Source: an uncultured Clostridia bacterium (GTDB lineage Bacteria; Bacillota; Clostridia; UBA1381). Taken from it: a DNA stretch of 64,000 nucleotides. Numbering within the stretch: position 1 is the stretch's first letter; every line of letters starts with the position of its first letter. The stretch is taken from contig CANPXG010000002.1 in assembly GCA_947585795.1 (NCBI GenBank), positions 39,593-103,592 on the forward strand, given 5' to 3'. The position numbers and the translations under genes are program-made. This document shows positions 29,637 to 40,555 of the stretch, one piece after another. The notes beneath the pieces were generated by a model. That model ran no database searches. It was not told where the DNA came from and saw only the letters and a list, made by a program, of their open reading frames with translations.

Positions 29637-29773
29637 CTTATAGCCTCCCTTGTCAAAGTCCTTATAGCCTCCCTTGTCAAAGGGAGGTGAACGACGCTTC
29701 AGCGTCGTAGGCATAGAGCTTTGCTCGTATGCCGTAGCAAAAGGGACCGCCGAAGGCGGTGGAGGGATTCCCC
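29637..29773. repeat. Interspersed palindromic element with the same hairpin/linker framework as 47-166
   Basis: 22-bp direct duplication CTTATAGCCTCCCTTGTCAAAG at 29637 and 29661; GAGGTGAAC-CGACGC/GCGTCG-GTAGGC-hairpin-GCCGTAG; GGACCGCCGAAGGCGGTGGAGGGATTCCCC end. Confidence 0.8.
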
Positions 29774-29894
29774 ATATACAAAATTGAAAAAAATATTTTT
29801 TTCTATTGCATTTTTTTTGGTAATGTTATATAATATTCTTATCTAATACCATAGGGTAAAAATAATAAAACAAAGAGAGAGAGGGAAAATATTT

Positions 29895-32800
29895 ATGAAA
29901 AAAACAAAGAAACTGCTGTCATTGCTCACCGCGGTGGCGCTGACGGCATCGTCCTTCGCGGCGCTGACTGTTCCGGCGAGCGCGGCGGAAAAGTATAAGC
30001 TTGACTTAACGGGCGCAACGGCGGGACAGATCACCATGAAAGCACCGGACGGCGCTAATGATGAAACAGTAGCGACGTACAGCGTAGCTGACTTCGGTGA
30101 AGCAGCAACCGCAACAACCAAGCAGGTTACACAGCTTGATGGTTGGGGTTATAAGCATTACGGCTTGTCAAACAATATTACAGATGGTCATCAGGCGCTT
30201 GCCGGAATTAACGTTGAAGATAATTATGTATATGTTACCACGGTAGGTAATAAAGGAACTAACGCTGCCCTGTCATTTATTCCCAAGAATGTTGAAAATT
30301 TGTCGTTGGCTACCAGTGGCGTTTTGGAATACAAATTTGACGCGGCTTCGGTATTAACAGGCGGTAGCAATGTTGGTACGTTTACATACGGTTTTACATC
30401 CGCGGATGATGGAACTACTGTAACAGACGTAGGCTCAACTCAATTAAGTTCGGACATAACAACAAAAACTGCGATGATAATGGTGTACGACCTTGACAAC
30501 AGTCAATACCATATATTCAAAGACGGCATAAGAGTTGCGACAGGCAGTGTTACAACTCCGATAACCGGTATTTTTGTTCAGGCAAAGAGCGAAGCATATG
30601 CTGAGGGAAGAATAGGAGATCTTGTTCTTTCGGAGGAGGAAGCTGCTCCCGCTACAGGTACGGTAACATTTAAGAAAGAAGGCGGTACGGAGGATTATAA
30701 ATCATATACGGCGCTTGACGGCGCAACAATTCCCGTTCCTACGCCTGATGTTGTTGAGGGAAAGACATTTACAGGCTGGGTTAAGAACAGCGAGGGTGAA
30801 GCTCAAAAGCTTGAAAACGTTACGGCGGCGGCAGGCTCGAATGATGTTTATGTTGCTACCTATAAAGAAGGTTCAGACCGTTCCAATATAACAATAAAAT
30901 CTACTGCATTTACAAAAGTCGAGCTTACTCAAACTGCAAAAGCAGAGGATTTGGAAGACAGTACATTAACGCAAGCTGCCATTACCGGCTATACAGATGC
31001 CACAGGTACTTTCTCAGCGAATCAGATCGTAAGAGGCACGTATTCATATAAGCTTACAAAGACAGGTTACACGTCAAAGGAAGGCACCATTGAGCTTGGC
31101 ACTACGACAACTGAGAAGACAGATACGTTAGAGCTTGATGATGAACATACGAAATATGCTTACTTTGAAACAGACTGGATAAATGGTACAGGTTCTATAA
31201 GCTGTAATGCTGTCGACAGAACAGTTAACACAAATCTTGCGGCTGCCGATGTCGTTCTGCCGGCTACAGGTGGCAATGTTGATATATTTACAGTTCACGT
31301 AACAGCTAAGTATACTAAAGGTACAAGGGCTAATTCTGTCGGAACATGGATACTTAAGACAGAAAAAAGCGGATCCGCCGGATTGCTGGGACTTCAATGG
31401 ACACAGGGGGATGGTGCATACGCGTTCACAGACTGGAAAGGTAACGAGAACCCACAGGATGCTGCAGATGCGATAGACAAGGCTACTAACAAAATTAAGA
31501 TTCTTGAGGATGCTGCTATAGATACGCAAATAAATATTGATTTTGTCGTAAATCCTACAGCTAAATCCATAACCGTAAATTACAATGGTGATACAATAGG
31601 CTCGCTCCCGATTCCGGAAGCTAACGACGGCTTCACAGCGTTACAATCTATGACTTTGGGTTCATATCGCGAGGTTACATCTGTTACAATAGATGAATTG
31701 TCTGTTGAGAAGCCGGATCCCAACTTCCTTGCTATCAACGGCGATACAAAGTTTGCAAAAATTGCCGGTCAAACAGTGACGAGAGAATATACAAAATCCG
31801 AAACGGTCGTAAACGAAGAAGAAGAATTTACGTGGACAGTTAAGGATACACAAGGTCAGGATGTTACCGGTGTTACTATTGAGGACGGTGTACTGAGTGT
31901 AACTGAGGCAGCTACACCGGGCGATGTTGTAATTACTTGCACAAGCACTACAAATGACAAAAAGACAGCTACACTTACTGTAACTATAGCCGATTTCCAA
32001 AAGCCTGTAATTGAGGCGGACGGACCTATGGCGTACGTTAATAAAGCAAACGCTAAAGGTCAGTATAGTGTAGTATCTGCTGTTGACTCATTTGGAACAG
32101 AATACAAAGACTTATTTGACGCGAAGTGGACATCGTCTACTCCGGCGGTTGCGACTATTGATGAAGAAACGGGCGAGCTTACAGTTGTAGGCAAGGGTGA
32201 AACAACAATTACAGTTTCTATCACAAACGGCACAATCAATGGCGAACCTAATGTTGCGACAGCTGAGATCCCCGTAGTTGTTGGAGATTTCTATATAACC
32301 GGCGATGTTGAGGGTAGCGCGGCTTCTACTGAGGTTGATTTAAAGGATATAGCTGTTGCGGATAAGTATCTTGTAACAACGGCGGACGCTAGCGGTAATC
32401 AAGTTAAGCAGACAGAAATAGACTTGAATGCAACTAAGACGATTGCTGCGGATGCAGGTGTTAAGATTACAGCTACGTATGCAGATGGAACCTTGACAGA
32501 TGTTTCAGCGCCGGTAGATGTTGCGGTAGGAACTGAAATCGACTTAACTCCGGCTGACGCGAATACAAAGGTATTCTTCTGGAAGAGCCTTGCTTCAATG
32601 GAGCCGGCTAAGACAAAGACGGAAAAGGTTTATGACGGCACAAAGATAAACATCGACACAACAGACGCGGCTAAGTACGAGGTAGCTCCGATATTTGAGG
32701 CTGACACGATAGGCGCGGGCGATGAAAGATATACATTTGCTATACCGGCTGACACATACAACTTTACTGTTACTATGAGTGGCAGAAGAGCAGACATATA

Positions 32801-33752
32801 TTCAAACGATCAGCTTCTTATAAACAACATGCTCCAGTATGGATCAAAAGCTACAGACGTTGTAAATGATATAGTTGTATCTGAGGGCTATGCAAAGATG
32901 CACACAATGGACTATGAGAAAAATGCAACAGCTGTAACAAGTGTTGTAGAAGCGATTGAAGTTGTTAAGAGCCCGTCAATTGTAACAAGAAAGACAAAGA
33001 TGTACGTGCTCGGTGATTCACTTGTAGCTAAGTATTACAACGGTGGCAGTGCTGAAAATAATCTCCAGCAGACAGGTTGGGGACAGGTTCTTCAGGACTA
33101 CATAACCGATGACATTGAAGTTGTTAACCTTGCAAACTCTGGTGTAACGGCTCCCGGACTTTACGGCAGTGCGTTTACGCAGATTCAGCAGAGCGCTAAG
33201 GACGGCGACTACTTCGTGCTTGAAAGTGGATATAACGACAAGACGTATGAAACAGAGGATAAGATGAAGACTGCTGTAAGAAATATGGTAGATGAATCGC
33301 TTGCAAAGAATATGAAGCTGATTCTTGTTTCGCCTAACGCTTCACAGCATGACTACAGTGCAAGCGTAGCTTGGACATCCTACATGAAGCAGGTTGCTGA
33401 CGAATATATGGGTGCGGGCGAAAAACATAGCGATAACGTAGACTATATTGACCTTTCAGCTATCAGCTATAAGTTCCTCCATGACAAGTACGGAGATCCA
33501 TACGGTGCTGACGGCGATCCGACTGTAGATAAGGCGCAGTTGAACGATTTGTCAAAGATATACAACGTATCAGACGTACTGCACTCGACATACAACGCGG
33601 CTAACTGCTGGGCAGCTGTAATTGCTCAAAATATCAAGGCAATTTGGGGCGACCACATGGTTAAGGTAGATCATACCTACACATTTAAGGATGGCAATAA
33701 TGAGGACATCACAGTAGGTGTAGGCAAAATGCCGACACTTGACGGCGAATAA
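29895..33752 (+). CDS. Large secreted modular protein with Big2-like domains and C-terminal SGNH esterase (CE12-like)
   Basis: Signal peptide KKTKKLLSLLTAVALTASSFAALTVPASA; DAKWTSSTPAVATIDEETGELTVVGKGETTITVSI; C-terminal MYVLGDSLVAKYY, QQTGWGQVLQDY, NLANSGVTAPGLYG, LESGYND. Confidence 0.82.
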   Translation: MKKTKKLLSLLTAVALTASSFAALTVPASAAEKYKLDLTGATAGQITMKAPDGANDETVATYSVADFGEAATATTKQVTQLDGWGYKHYGLSNNITDGHQALAGINVEDNYVYVTTVGNKGTNAALSFIPKNVENLSLATSGVLEYKFDAASVLTGGSNVGTFTYGFTSADDGTTVTDVGSTQLSSDITTKTAMIMVYDLDNSQYHIFKDGIRVATGSVTTPITGIFVQAKSEAYAEGRIGDLVLSEEEAAPATGTVTFKKEGGTEDYKSYTALDGATIPVPTPDVVEGKTFTGWVKNSEGEAQKLENVTAAAGSNDVYVATYKEGSDRSNITIKSTAFTKVELTQTAKAEDLEDSTLTQAAITGYTDATGTFSANQIVRGTYSYKLTKTGYTSKEGTIELGTTTTEKTDTLELDDEHTKYAYFETDWINGTGSISCNAVDRTVNTNLAAADVVLPATGGNVDIFTVHVTAKYTKGTRANSVGTWILKTEKSGSAGLLGLQWTQGDGAYAFTDWKGNENPQDAADAIDKATNKIKILEDAAIDTQINIDFVVNPTAKSITVNYNGDTIGSLPIPEANDGFTALQSMTLGSYREVTSVTIDELSVEKPDPNFLAINGDTKFAKIAGQTVTREYTKSETVVNEEEEFTWTVKDTQGQDVTGVTIEDGVLSVTEAATPGDVVITCTSTTNDKKTATLTVTIADFQKPVIEADGPMAYVNKANAKGQYSVVSAVDSFGTEYKDLFDAKWTSSTPAVATIDEETGELTVVGKGETTITVSITNGTINGEPNVATAEIPVVVGDFYITGDVEGSAASTEVDLKDIAVADKYLVTTADASGNQVKQTEIDLNATKTIAADAGVKITATYADGTLTDVSAPVDVAVGTEIDLTPADANTKVFFWKSLASMEPAKTKTEKVYDGTKINIDTTDAAKYEVAPIFEADTIGAGDERYTFAIPADTYNFTVTMSGRRADIYSNDQLLINNMLQYGSKATDVVNDIVVSEGYAKMHTMDYEKNATAVTSVVEAIEVVKSPSIVTRKTKMYVLGDSLVAKYYNGGSAENNLQQTGWGQVLQDYITDDIEVVNLANSGVTAPGLYGSAFTQIQQSAKDGDYFVLESGYNDKTYETEDKMKTAVRNMVDESLAKNMKLILVSPNASQHDYSASVAWTSYMKQVADEYMGAGEKHSDNVDYIDLSAISYKFLHDKYGDPYGADGDPTVDKAQLNDLSKIYNVSDVLHSTYNAANCWAAVIAQNIKAIWGDHMVKVDHTYTFKDGNNEDITVGVGKMPTLDGE

Positions 33753-33765
33753 ACCCAAAACAAAA

Positions 33766-33791
33766 ACACACCCTTCGGGGTGTGTTTTTTT
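33766..33791 (+). terminator. UUCG-tetraloop intrinsic terminator
   Basis: ACACACCC-TTCG-GGGTGTGT-TTTTTT after the stop codon of the upstream gene. Confidence 0.85.
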
Positions 33792-34041
33792 ATGTTTTTT
33801 TGTGTGTTTTTTTGCGCGTTTTTGTGTGTTTTTTTGCGCGTTTTTGTGTGTTTTTGCGTGTTTTTTGCGTGCTTTTTGCGTGTTTTTTTGCGTGTTTTGT
33901 GTGCTTTTTGCGTGTTTTTATGTGTTTTTTATGTGTTTTTATGTGTGTTTTTATGTGTTTTGTTGCGCGTTTTTGTGTGTTTTGTTGCGCGTTTTTGCGC
34001 GTTTTTTGCGTATTTTTTGCGCGTTTTTGTGTGTTTTTTTT
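33780..34041 (+). repeat. Phased T-tract array: 24 units of (G/A)YGYG-T4-8, mean about 10.9 bp
   Basis: Hand-parsed units of 9-13 bp totalling 262 bp, beginning at the terminator 3' stem. Confidence 0.85.
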
Positions 34042-34078
34042 GTATTCCCAATCCCTCTCGTGCCGCACAAAACCTATT

Positions 34079-34705
34079 CTATTTCCCGCTTTTGCACACC
34101 TCGCCAACGGGACAAATACCGCATTTAGGGTTCCGCGCCGTGCAGCACGCCCTCCCGTGCGCCACAAATTGGTGACACAATCGCACCCCGCGCTCAGGCG
34201 GCACGATCTTTCTCAAATCGGCTTCCACTTTCGTGGGATCGTCGTTCGACGTAAGCCCTATGCGCTTCGCGATACGCTTGCAGTGCGTGTCAACGACTAT
34301 GGCGGGCTTGCCAAAAATGTCGCCGAGCACGAGGTTGGCGGTCTTTCTGCCCGTGCCGGCAAGGCTTGTCAGGTCCTCCATCGTGTCGGGCACCTCGCCG
34401 CCGTACACCGCCAAAATGCGTCGGCAGCACTCGATGATGTTGCGCGCCTTGTTGCGGTAAAAGCCGCACGACTTGATGTCCTCGCAAAGCTCGTCGTAAT
34501 CGGCGTTCGCAAAGTCCTCCGCCGTTTTGTATTTCTTGAACAAGTCCTTCGTCACGATGTTTACGCGCGCGTCGGTACACTGCGCCGAAAGCTGTGTCGC
34601 GATGAGCATTTGAAGCGGCGTTTCGTATTCGAGCGTGCATTTCACGTTCGGGTAAGCCGCGTCCAAAAGCGGTATTAATTTCGCTATGCGCTCCTTTTTT
34701 GTCAT
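34079..34705 (-). CDS. nth: Endonuclease III
   Basis: LIATQLSAQCTDARVN, LTSLAGTGRKTANLVLGDIFGKPAIVVDTHCKRIAKRIGL, C-X6-C-X2-C-X5-C cluster at C-terminus. Confidence 0.95.
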   Translation of the reverse strand: MTKKERIAKLIPLLDAAYPNVKCTLEYETPLQMLIATQLSAQCTDARVNIVTKDLFKKYKTAEDFANADYDELCEDIKSCGFYRNKARNIIECCRRILAVYGGEVPDTMEDLTSLAGTGRKTANLVLGDIFGKPAIVVDTHCKRIAKRIGLTSNDDPTKVEADLRKIVPPERGVRLCHQFVAHGRACCTARNPKCGICPVGEVCKSGK

Positions 34706-34855
34706 TTTTGCGCCCCCTTTTTGCGTTTCTTACGCGTTATTTTATCATAATTTGTCTGTCGCGTCAATTGGCGGAATTGATTTTTTATGGCAGATATGGT
34801 ATAATTGTTTTGCAATTGAACGAAGTAATAAATCGGAATGTGAGATGAAAAAATA

Positions 34856-35557
34856 ATGAGAAAAGTAATCGGTGTAATGCCGCTTTATGACGATGAAAAA
34901 AAGAGCTACTGGATGTTGCCGGGATATATGAAAATGTTGGAGGAAGAAAACGCTATACCATTAATACTGCCTCTTACTTCGAAAACAAGGGAGTTAGATT
35001 ATTTTCTTGAAATATGCGGTGGATTTCTGCTGACCGGCGGACATGATGTATCTCCGTCCGTTTATCATGATGAGCGCAAGCCGTGGTGTGGTTCATGCTG
35101 CAAATTACGAGATGAAATGGAACAATATATCTTAACGAGTGCCGTAGAAATGGATAAATCTGTACTGGGTATTTGCCGAGGTATCCAGTTTATGAATGCC
35201 CTCTATGGCGGGACTTTATACCAAGATTTAGCAGCAGAGAATGGCAGCTGTGTCAACCATCACATGAAGCCGCCGTACAACAGGATCGCACATCAAGTCA
35301 CAATATTAACTGACACGCCACTCTATGATATTTTGGGCGAGGAGCAAATGGGAGTAAACAGCTATCACCATCAAGCTATCAGAAAACTGTCGCCTGTTTT
35401 TAAGGCGATGGCAATATCGGAAGATGGCTTGATTGAAAGTATATATATGCCATCTCATAAGTTTATAGTGGGTGTTCAATGGCATCCTGAATTTTCCTAT
35501 GAGGTTGATGAAAACAGTAGAAGGCTGATAAATGCTTTCGCAGCGTCAATTTTATAA
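34856..35557 (+). CDS. Gamma-glutamyl-gamma-aminobutyrate hydrolase family (class I glutamine amidotransferase-like)
   Basis: GGFLLTGGHDVSPSVY, VLGICRGIQFMNALYGGTLYQDL, VGVQWHPEF. Confidence 0.88.
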   Translation: MRKVIGVMPLYDDEKKSYWMLPGYMKMLEEENAIPLILPLTSKTRELDYFLEICGGFLLTGGHDVSPSVYHDERKPWCGSCCKLRDEMEQYILTSAVEMDKSVLGICRGIQFMNALYGGTLYQDLAAENGSCVNHHMKPPYNRIAHQVTILTDTPLYDILGEEQMGVNSYHHQAIRKLSPVFKAMAISEDGLIESIYMPSHKFIVGVQWHPEFSYEVDENSRRLINAFAASIL

Positions 35558-35708
35558 ATTCCCGTTTGTCAGGCAGAAAAAATACCGCAATCGAGAGCAA
35601 TCGAAAAATATGTTTCTAAACGTGCCGCTGTATTGATTTTTGGACAGAAATGAAATATAATATAAGTTAGGTTAAAAACGGATCGATTAAATAAGAAAGG
35701 ATGATATT

Positions 35709-38700
35709 ATGAACAAAAAATTTATCGCGTTTCTCGCGGCTTTGTCAATCACGGCGTCATGCACTACCGCGTTCGCACAGTACGAGCAGTACACGGGCGC
35801 GGAGGCTGACGGTATGACGCTCGGTCACTACACCGACGAGTTTAAGGCTGCTGACAGAGAAGAAACCGAAAAGCTTTACGAGAGCCGTCCGAAGAACGAA
35901 AGACGGTTCGAGTACCTGACGCGCGGACTTACCGCCGTTCCCGGAGACGGCGGAACACTCGTAAGCTGGCGTTTCCTCGGCACGGACTCGAACAGCCTGT
36001 GCTACAATCTCTACAGAAACGGCGAAAAGCTGAATAACGAGCCGTTAAACGCGTCGAGCTACTTTGACATCGGCGCACCGTCGGGCGCGAAGTACGAGCT
36101 GCGTGAGGTCGCCAATGGCGCGGAAAACGGTGTTACGACGGAAACTACCGCGTGGGATAAGAATTACATATCCTTTAAAATCGAGGAGCGCGCCGGTTAC
36201 AACATCGACGACGGCTCGGTAGCCGACCTTGACGGCGACGGTGAGTTTGAGATCATTCTCCGCCGTATCCCGAGTATGGACACGACTAAGGAGCGCACGG
36301 CGTACCCGCTTATCGAGGCGTATAAAACGGACGGTACGCATATGTGGACAATTGACATCGGTCCCAACGAAATCAACGAGCACGACATAAACGTCATGGC
36401 ATACGATTTCAACGGCGACGGCAAGTCCGAGGTCGTTATGCGCTCGTTTGAGGGCACGATTGACGGCGCGGGCAACGAGATAGGCGACACGAACGGCGAC
36501 AAAATAACCGATTACACGAAAGACGCGAACAATCTCGCTATTTTCCAGGACAGACAGTATGTTGTTTCAACTCCCGAGTTCCTGTCGGTATACGACGGCA
36601 CGACGGGCGCGGAGCTTGACAGAACCGACCTGCTGCCCGTAAAAGAACCGCTTTCGGAGTGGTCGTACAACTACACCGACACCGGCAGACTCACAAAACG
36701 CGCGAGCCATTACCTGTTTGGTCTGGCGTACCTCGACGGGGTCACGCCGAGCGTCGTAATGGTACGCGGCGCGTGGGATAACGTGCGCGCGGCGGCGTGG
36801 CACCTCGACGAAAACGGTAAGTTCGTCGTTGACTGGCAGTGCCTAACGCCCAACAAAGCCGACGACGACAGTATTTGGGGCGCGTGGAACCACAATATGG
36901 CAGTAGCCGATGTTGACTTTGACGGTAAGGATGAAATTCTTTCCGGTCCGGCTGCTATAGACCACGACGGTACGCAGATGTATGCGACAAAGGCTTACGA
37001 TAATGACGGCAAGGCGCAGAAGCTCCTTCACGGCGACGCATTCGACGTTGCGAAGATGGATCCCGATTTTGACGGCTACCTCGTTTGGGCTTGCCACGAG
37101 AACCACCCGCTTATGGCGAACACCGATTTGCACGACGCGCGTACCGGTCAGGTCGCGTGGGGTTACGGCAAGAACAAGGACACCGGCAGAAGCCGCGCGG
37201 GCGACATCGACCCGACGCACAAGGGCTACGAGGTATGGGCGTCCACGGCGCAGAACCCGTCCACGTTTAAGGACGAGAGAATAACAGACAGCGTGTGGAA
37301 CGAAATTTCGTTCAGAAATCCCGACGGCTCGGAGGCGACGGTAAATTGTCTGCCCGTTAACTTCAAGGTTTACTGGGACGGTGATTTGCTGAGCGAGTTC
37401 CTTGACGACATAACGGTTTCAAAGTGGAACTGGGAGGATAAGACGGTAGACATTCTCATGACTGCCGACGGCTGCGCGTCGAACAGCGGCACAAAAGCCG
37501 TACCGTGCGCGGCGGCGGATATTTTCGGCGACTGGCGCGACGAGATAATCTTCAAGACGAAGGACGAAAAAGAGATAAGAATTTACTCGACCGCCATTCC
37601 CACGTCGTACAAAATCCCGACGCTTATGCACGATTCCTTCTACAGAGCGTCGATCGCAATGCAGAACAACCACTACAACCAGCCCGCGAACGTCAGCTAC
37701 TACCTCGGCGCGGAAACGACCGAAGTACCCGTATTCGAGGGCTACGTTATAAAGGACGGCGAAAAGCTTACAAACCCCGATTTGACGGGCACGCATCAGA
37801 CGTACAAGATAACCGGCACAAAACCGAGCACGTTCAGCATGAAGCTGCTCGCCGACAGCCCGAACGCAATCGTCGGCAACGACATCGTTAAGATAGATCC
37901 CGAGGACGATAAGGTCGCGCCTACGATAATTGACGGCAGAACGCTTGTACCCGTACGCTTTATCGCGGAAAACCTTGGCATGACCGTGGGCTGGAACGGC
38001 GACACGCGCGAGGTGACTTTCGCCGGTAACGGTTACAACGTAAAAATGACGCTCGACAAGGCGGAATACACTGTAAACGACAAGCCGTACACGCTCGACG
38101 TTCCCGCCGCCTCTATAAACGACAGGACAATGATACCGCTGCGCGCTATGGCTGAGGCGGTCGGTATGCAGGTCGAGTGGGACGGCGACAGAAAGCTCAT
38201 CTATCTCGGCAAGCACGCGTTCTACGATAAGGACGAGTCCGACAGATACGTCGAGGGTATGAAAACGGGCGTACTCCCCGCGCCCGAGGCAGCACCCGAG
38301 CCCGAGGCAACTCCCGATCCCGCGCTTACGGCGGAACACACGGAGTACACCGACGGCGACGGCAACACGTGGAACATCTACGTTGACGAGGATTTTGAAA
38401 GCTACAGCGCGGGCGACGCCGCGGGCTGGGCAGGCACAAAGCCGGCTCCGCTTGACAGTATCGGGGTAACGAAAAGCGGCACCGGTAATGTCATGGCAAT
38501 ATCGGGCGCGTCAAAGGGTAACAGAAACGCCGTCTACACGGCTCCGTTCGCGATGAAGGACAACGCGCTTATCGAATTTGACTGGCTCCCGGGCGAGTGC
38601 ACCGGCGGTACATCTTACGGCGAGATACGCCTTGCGGACGACAGCGGCAAGGTATTCCTTGGCATACGCACCGTTGTCGGCACGGGACTTGAATACTCCA

Positions 38701-38972
38701 CAGGCGGCTCGATCTCAAACGGCGGACTTGAAACGGAAGGCTGGAAGAGCACGGGCGTAACGGCGCTTGACAAGTTATGTCATGTGAGCGTCACAGCCGA
38801 CTTCGCGGCGAAAAAGTGCACGCTCACGATCAACGGCAAGAAGGTCGACGATATGGAATTTTACAACGCCGAGAATTTTGGCGCGATAGAGGTTCTTGCG
38901 GTAAGACAGGAAAAGAACTTTGAATGGGCGACCGAAATCGATGATCTGAAAATCGGTACTTTGAAGAAGTGA
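35709..38972 (+). CDS. Secreted PL11 rhamnogalacturonan lyase with copper-amine-oxidase N-terminal-like domain and C-terminal carbohydrate-binding-like region
   Basis: [73 protein letters not shown]-terminal concanavalin-like region. Confidence 0.9.
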   Translation: MNKKFIAFLAALSITASCTTAFAQYEQYTGAEADGMTLGHYTDEFKAADREETEKLYESRPKNERRFEYLTRGLTAVPGDGGTLVSWRFLGTDSNSLCYNLYRNGEKLNNEPLNASSYFDIGAPSGAKYELREVANGAENGVTTETTAWDKNYISFKIEERAGYNIDDGSVADLDGDGEFEIILRRIPSMDTTKERTAYPLIEAYKTDGTHMWTIDIGPNEINEHDINVMAYDFNGDGKSEVVMRSFEGTIDGAGNEIGDTNGDKITDYTKDANNLAIFQDRQYVVSTPEFLSVYDGTTGAELDRTDLLPVKEPLSEWSYNYTDTGRLTKRASHYLFGLAYLDGVTPSVVMVRGAWDNVRAAAWHLDENGKFVVDWQCLTPNKADDDSIWGAWNHNMAVADVDFDGKDEILSGPAAIDHDGTQMYATKAYDNDGKAQKLLHGDAFDVAKMDPDFDGYLVWACHENHPLMANTDLHDARTGQVAWGYGKNKDTGRSRAGDIDPTHKGYEVWASTAQNPSTFKDERITDSVWNEISFRNPDGSEATVNCLPVNFKVYWDGDLLSEFLDDITVSKWNWEDKTVDILMTADGCASNSGTKAVPCAAADIFGDWRDEIIFKTKDEKEIRIYSTAIPTSYKIPTLMHDSFYRASIAMQNNHYNQPANVSYYLGAETTEVPVFEGYVIKDGEKLTNPDLTGTHQTYKITGTKPSTFSMKLLADSPNAIVGNDIVKIDPEDDKVAPTIIDGRTLVPVRFIAENLGMTVGWNGDTREVTFAGNGYNVKMTLDKAEYTVNDKPYTLDVPAASINDRTMIPLRAMAEAVGMQVEWDGDRKLIYLGKHAFYDKDESDRYVEGMKTGVLPAPEAAPEPEATPDPALTAEHTEYTDGDGNTWNIYVDEDFESYSAGDAAGWAGTKPAPLDSIGVTKSGTGNVMAISGASKGNRNAVYTAPFAMKDNALIEFDWLPGECTGGTSYGEIRLADDSGKVFLGIRTVVGTGLEYSTGGSISNGGLETEGWKSTGVTALDKLCHVSVTADFAAKKCTLTINGKKVDDMEFYNAENFGAIEVLAVRQEKNFEWATEIDDLKIGTLKK

Positions 38973-39016
38973 AAAACCAAATGTGCCCGTTTTTGACAAA
39001 AAATACGTCAAAAGGG

Positions 39017-39045
39017 TTGCACTTTGGCAAAATAAATTATATAAT
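39017..39045 (+). promoter_or_regulatory. Candidate glyA promoter
   Basis: TTGCAC-N17-TATAAT, preceded by TTTTGAC-N9-GTCAAAA inverted repeat. Confidence 0.6.
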
Positions 39046-39084
39046 AGCTCCTATAAGAACATTTTCAGAAAGGAATTAATTAAC

Positions 39085-40326
39085 ATGGAAAAATATGAGA
39101 AGATGAAGTCCTTCGATCCGGAGGTTTACGCGGCTATTCAGGACGAAACCAACCGTCAAAACAATAAAATCGAGCTCATCGCGTCGGAGAACTTTGTTTC
39201 GGAGCGCATCATGGAGGCTAACGGCTCACCGCTTACAAATAAGTACGCGGAGGGTTACCCCGGTAAGCGCTATTACGGCGGCTGCGAGCACGTGGACGTT
39301 GTGGAAAACCTTGCGATCGAACGCGCAAAGAAGCTGTTCGGCGCGGGCTACGCGAACGTGCAGGCGCACAGCGGCGCGCAGGCAAATATGGCTGTGTTCT
39401 TCGCACTGCTTACACCGGGCGACACGGTTCTTTCGATGAGCCTTGCGCACGGCGGTCATCTGAGCCACGGTTCGCCGGTAAATATGTCGGGTAAGTATTT
39501 TAACATCGTACCATACGGCGTTACGGAGGACACGAACACGATAGACTATGATGAGGTTCGCAAACTTGCTCTGGAGCATAAGCCCAAGCTCATTCTTGCG
39601 GGCGCGAGCGCGTACCCAAGAGTTATCGACTTTGAGAAGTTTGCCGAAATCGCGAAGGAGGTCGGCGCGTACTTCATGGTCGACATGGCGCACATCGCAG
39701 GTCTTGTCGCGGCGGGCGAGCATCCCTCGCCGATGCCGTACGCGGACGTCGTTACAACGACCACGCACAAGACGCTAAGAGGTCCCAGAGGCGGTCTTAT
39801 CCTCACGAACGATGAGGAGCTTGCGAAGAAAATCAACAAGGCTATATTCCCGGGTATTCAGGGCGGTCCCCTGATGCACACGATCGCGGCAAAGGCGGTA
39901 TGCTTTAAGGAGGCGCTTGAGCCGAGCTTTAAGGAATACGCGAAGCAGGTCGTAAAGAACGCGGCGGTACTCGCGAAAACGCTTCAGGACGAAGGATTTA
40001 AGCTTGTTTCGGGCGGTACGGACAACCACCTCATGCTCTTGGATCTCACCGACACCGGCGTTACCGGTAAGGACGCGGAGCATATGCTCGACGAGGTCGG
40101 CATTACCGTCAACAAGAACGCTATCCCGTTCGACACTAAAAGTCCGTTCATCACAAGCGGTCTTAGAATAGGCACTCCCGCGTCAACGTCGCGCGGCTTT
40201 AAAGAGGACGATATGGTCGAGATAGGTAAGCTTATCGCCATGACCATAAAGGACTTCGAGGGTACAAAGGATGAGGTACGCGCAAGAGTTAAGGCTCTCT
40301 GCGATAAATACCCGCTGTATAAGTAA
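39085..40326 (+). CDS. glyA: Serine hydroxymethyltransferase
   Basis: [60 protein letters not shown] 39085 behind GAAAGGA. Confidence 0.97.
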   Translation: MEKYEKMKSFDPEVYAAIQDETNRQNNKIELIASENFVSERIMEANGSPLTNKYAEGYPGKRYYGGCEHVDVVENLAIERAKKLFGAGYANVQAHSGAQANMAVFFALLTPGDTVLSMSLAHGGHLSHGSPVNMSGKYFNIVPYGVTEDTNTIDYDEVRKLALEHKPKLILAGASAYPRVIDFEKFAEIAKEVGAYFMVDMAHIAGLVAAGEHPSPMPYADVVTTTTHKTLRGPRGGLILTNDEELAKKINKAIFPGIQGGPLMHTIAAKAVCFKEALEPSFKEYAKQVVKNAAVLAKTLQDEGFKLVSGGTDNHLMLLDLTDTGVTGKDAEHMLDEVGITVNKNAIPFDTKSPFITSGLRIGTPASTSRGFKEDDMVEIGKLIAMTIKDFEGTKDEVRARVKALCDKYPLYK

Positions 40327-40337
40327 TAAGCGAAGGG

Positions 40338-40380
40338 GACGGGTTTTGAAAATTTTTTCAAAATCCGTCCTTTTTTTCTT
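40338..40380 (+). terminator. Intrinsic terminator after glyA
   Basis: GGACGGGTTTTGAAAA-TTTTTTCAAAATCCGTCC-TTTTTTT. Confidence 0.85.
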
Positions 40381-40420
40381 GACAAACATATTTTTTTATG
40401 GTATTATATAAAAGCTGTAT

Positions 40421-40495
40421 GGCTCGTTGGTCAAGCGGTTAAGACTCCGGCCTCTCACGCCGGCAACGCGGGTTCGATTCCCGCACGAGTCACCA
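40421..40495 (+). tRNA. tRNA-Glu (CTC), CCA encoded
   Basis: GGCTCGT/ACGAGTC acceptor stem; CCGGC-CTCTCAC-GCCGG anticodon arm; GTTCGATTC T-loop; promoter TTGACA (40379)-N17-TATTAT. Confidence 0.95.
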
Positions 40496-40498
40496 TTA

Positions 40499-40527
40499 CC
40501 GTATGAATTGTATTCATACGGTTTTTT
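40499..40527 (+). terminator. Terminator after tRNA-Glu
   Basis: CCGTATGAAT-tgt-ATTCATACGG-TTTTTTG. Confidence 0.8.
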
Positions 40528-40555
40528 GTTAATTTGTAATCGCGAGGTTAAAAAA

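Noticed and set aside
29565-29714. N-terminal extension of fbp (MPTTLKRRSPPFDKGGYK...)
   Set aside because: Translation of the interspersed repeat; canonical fbp N-terminus and RBS point to GTG at 29564
33739-34678. Cys/Phe-rich ORFs (up to 298 aa) over the T-tract array and antisense to nth
   Set aside because: Frames arise from GYGYG-Tn low complexity; no plausible protein family, no RBS, and they overlap the well supported nth gene on the other strand
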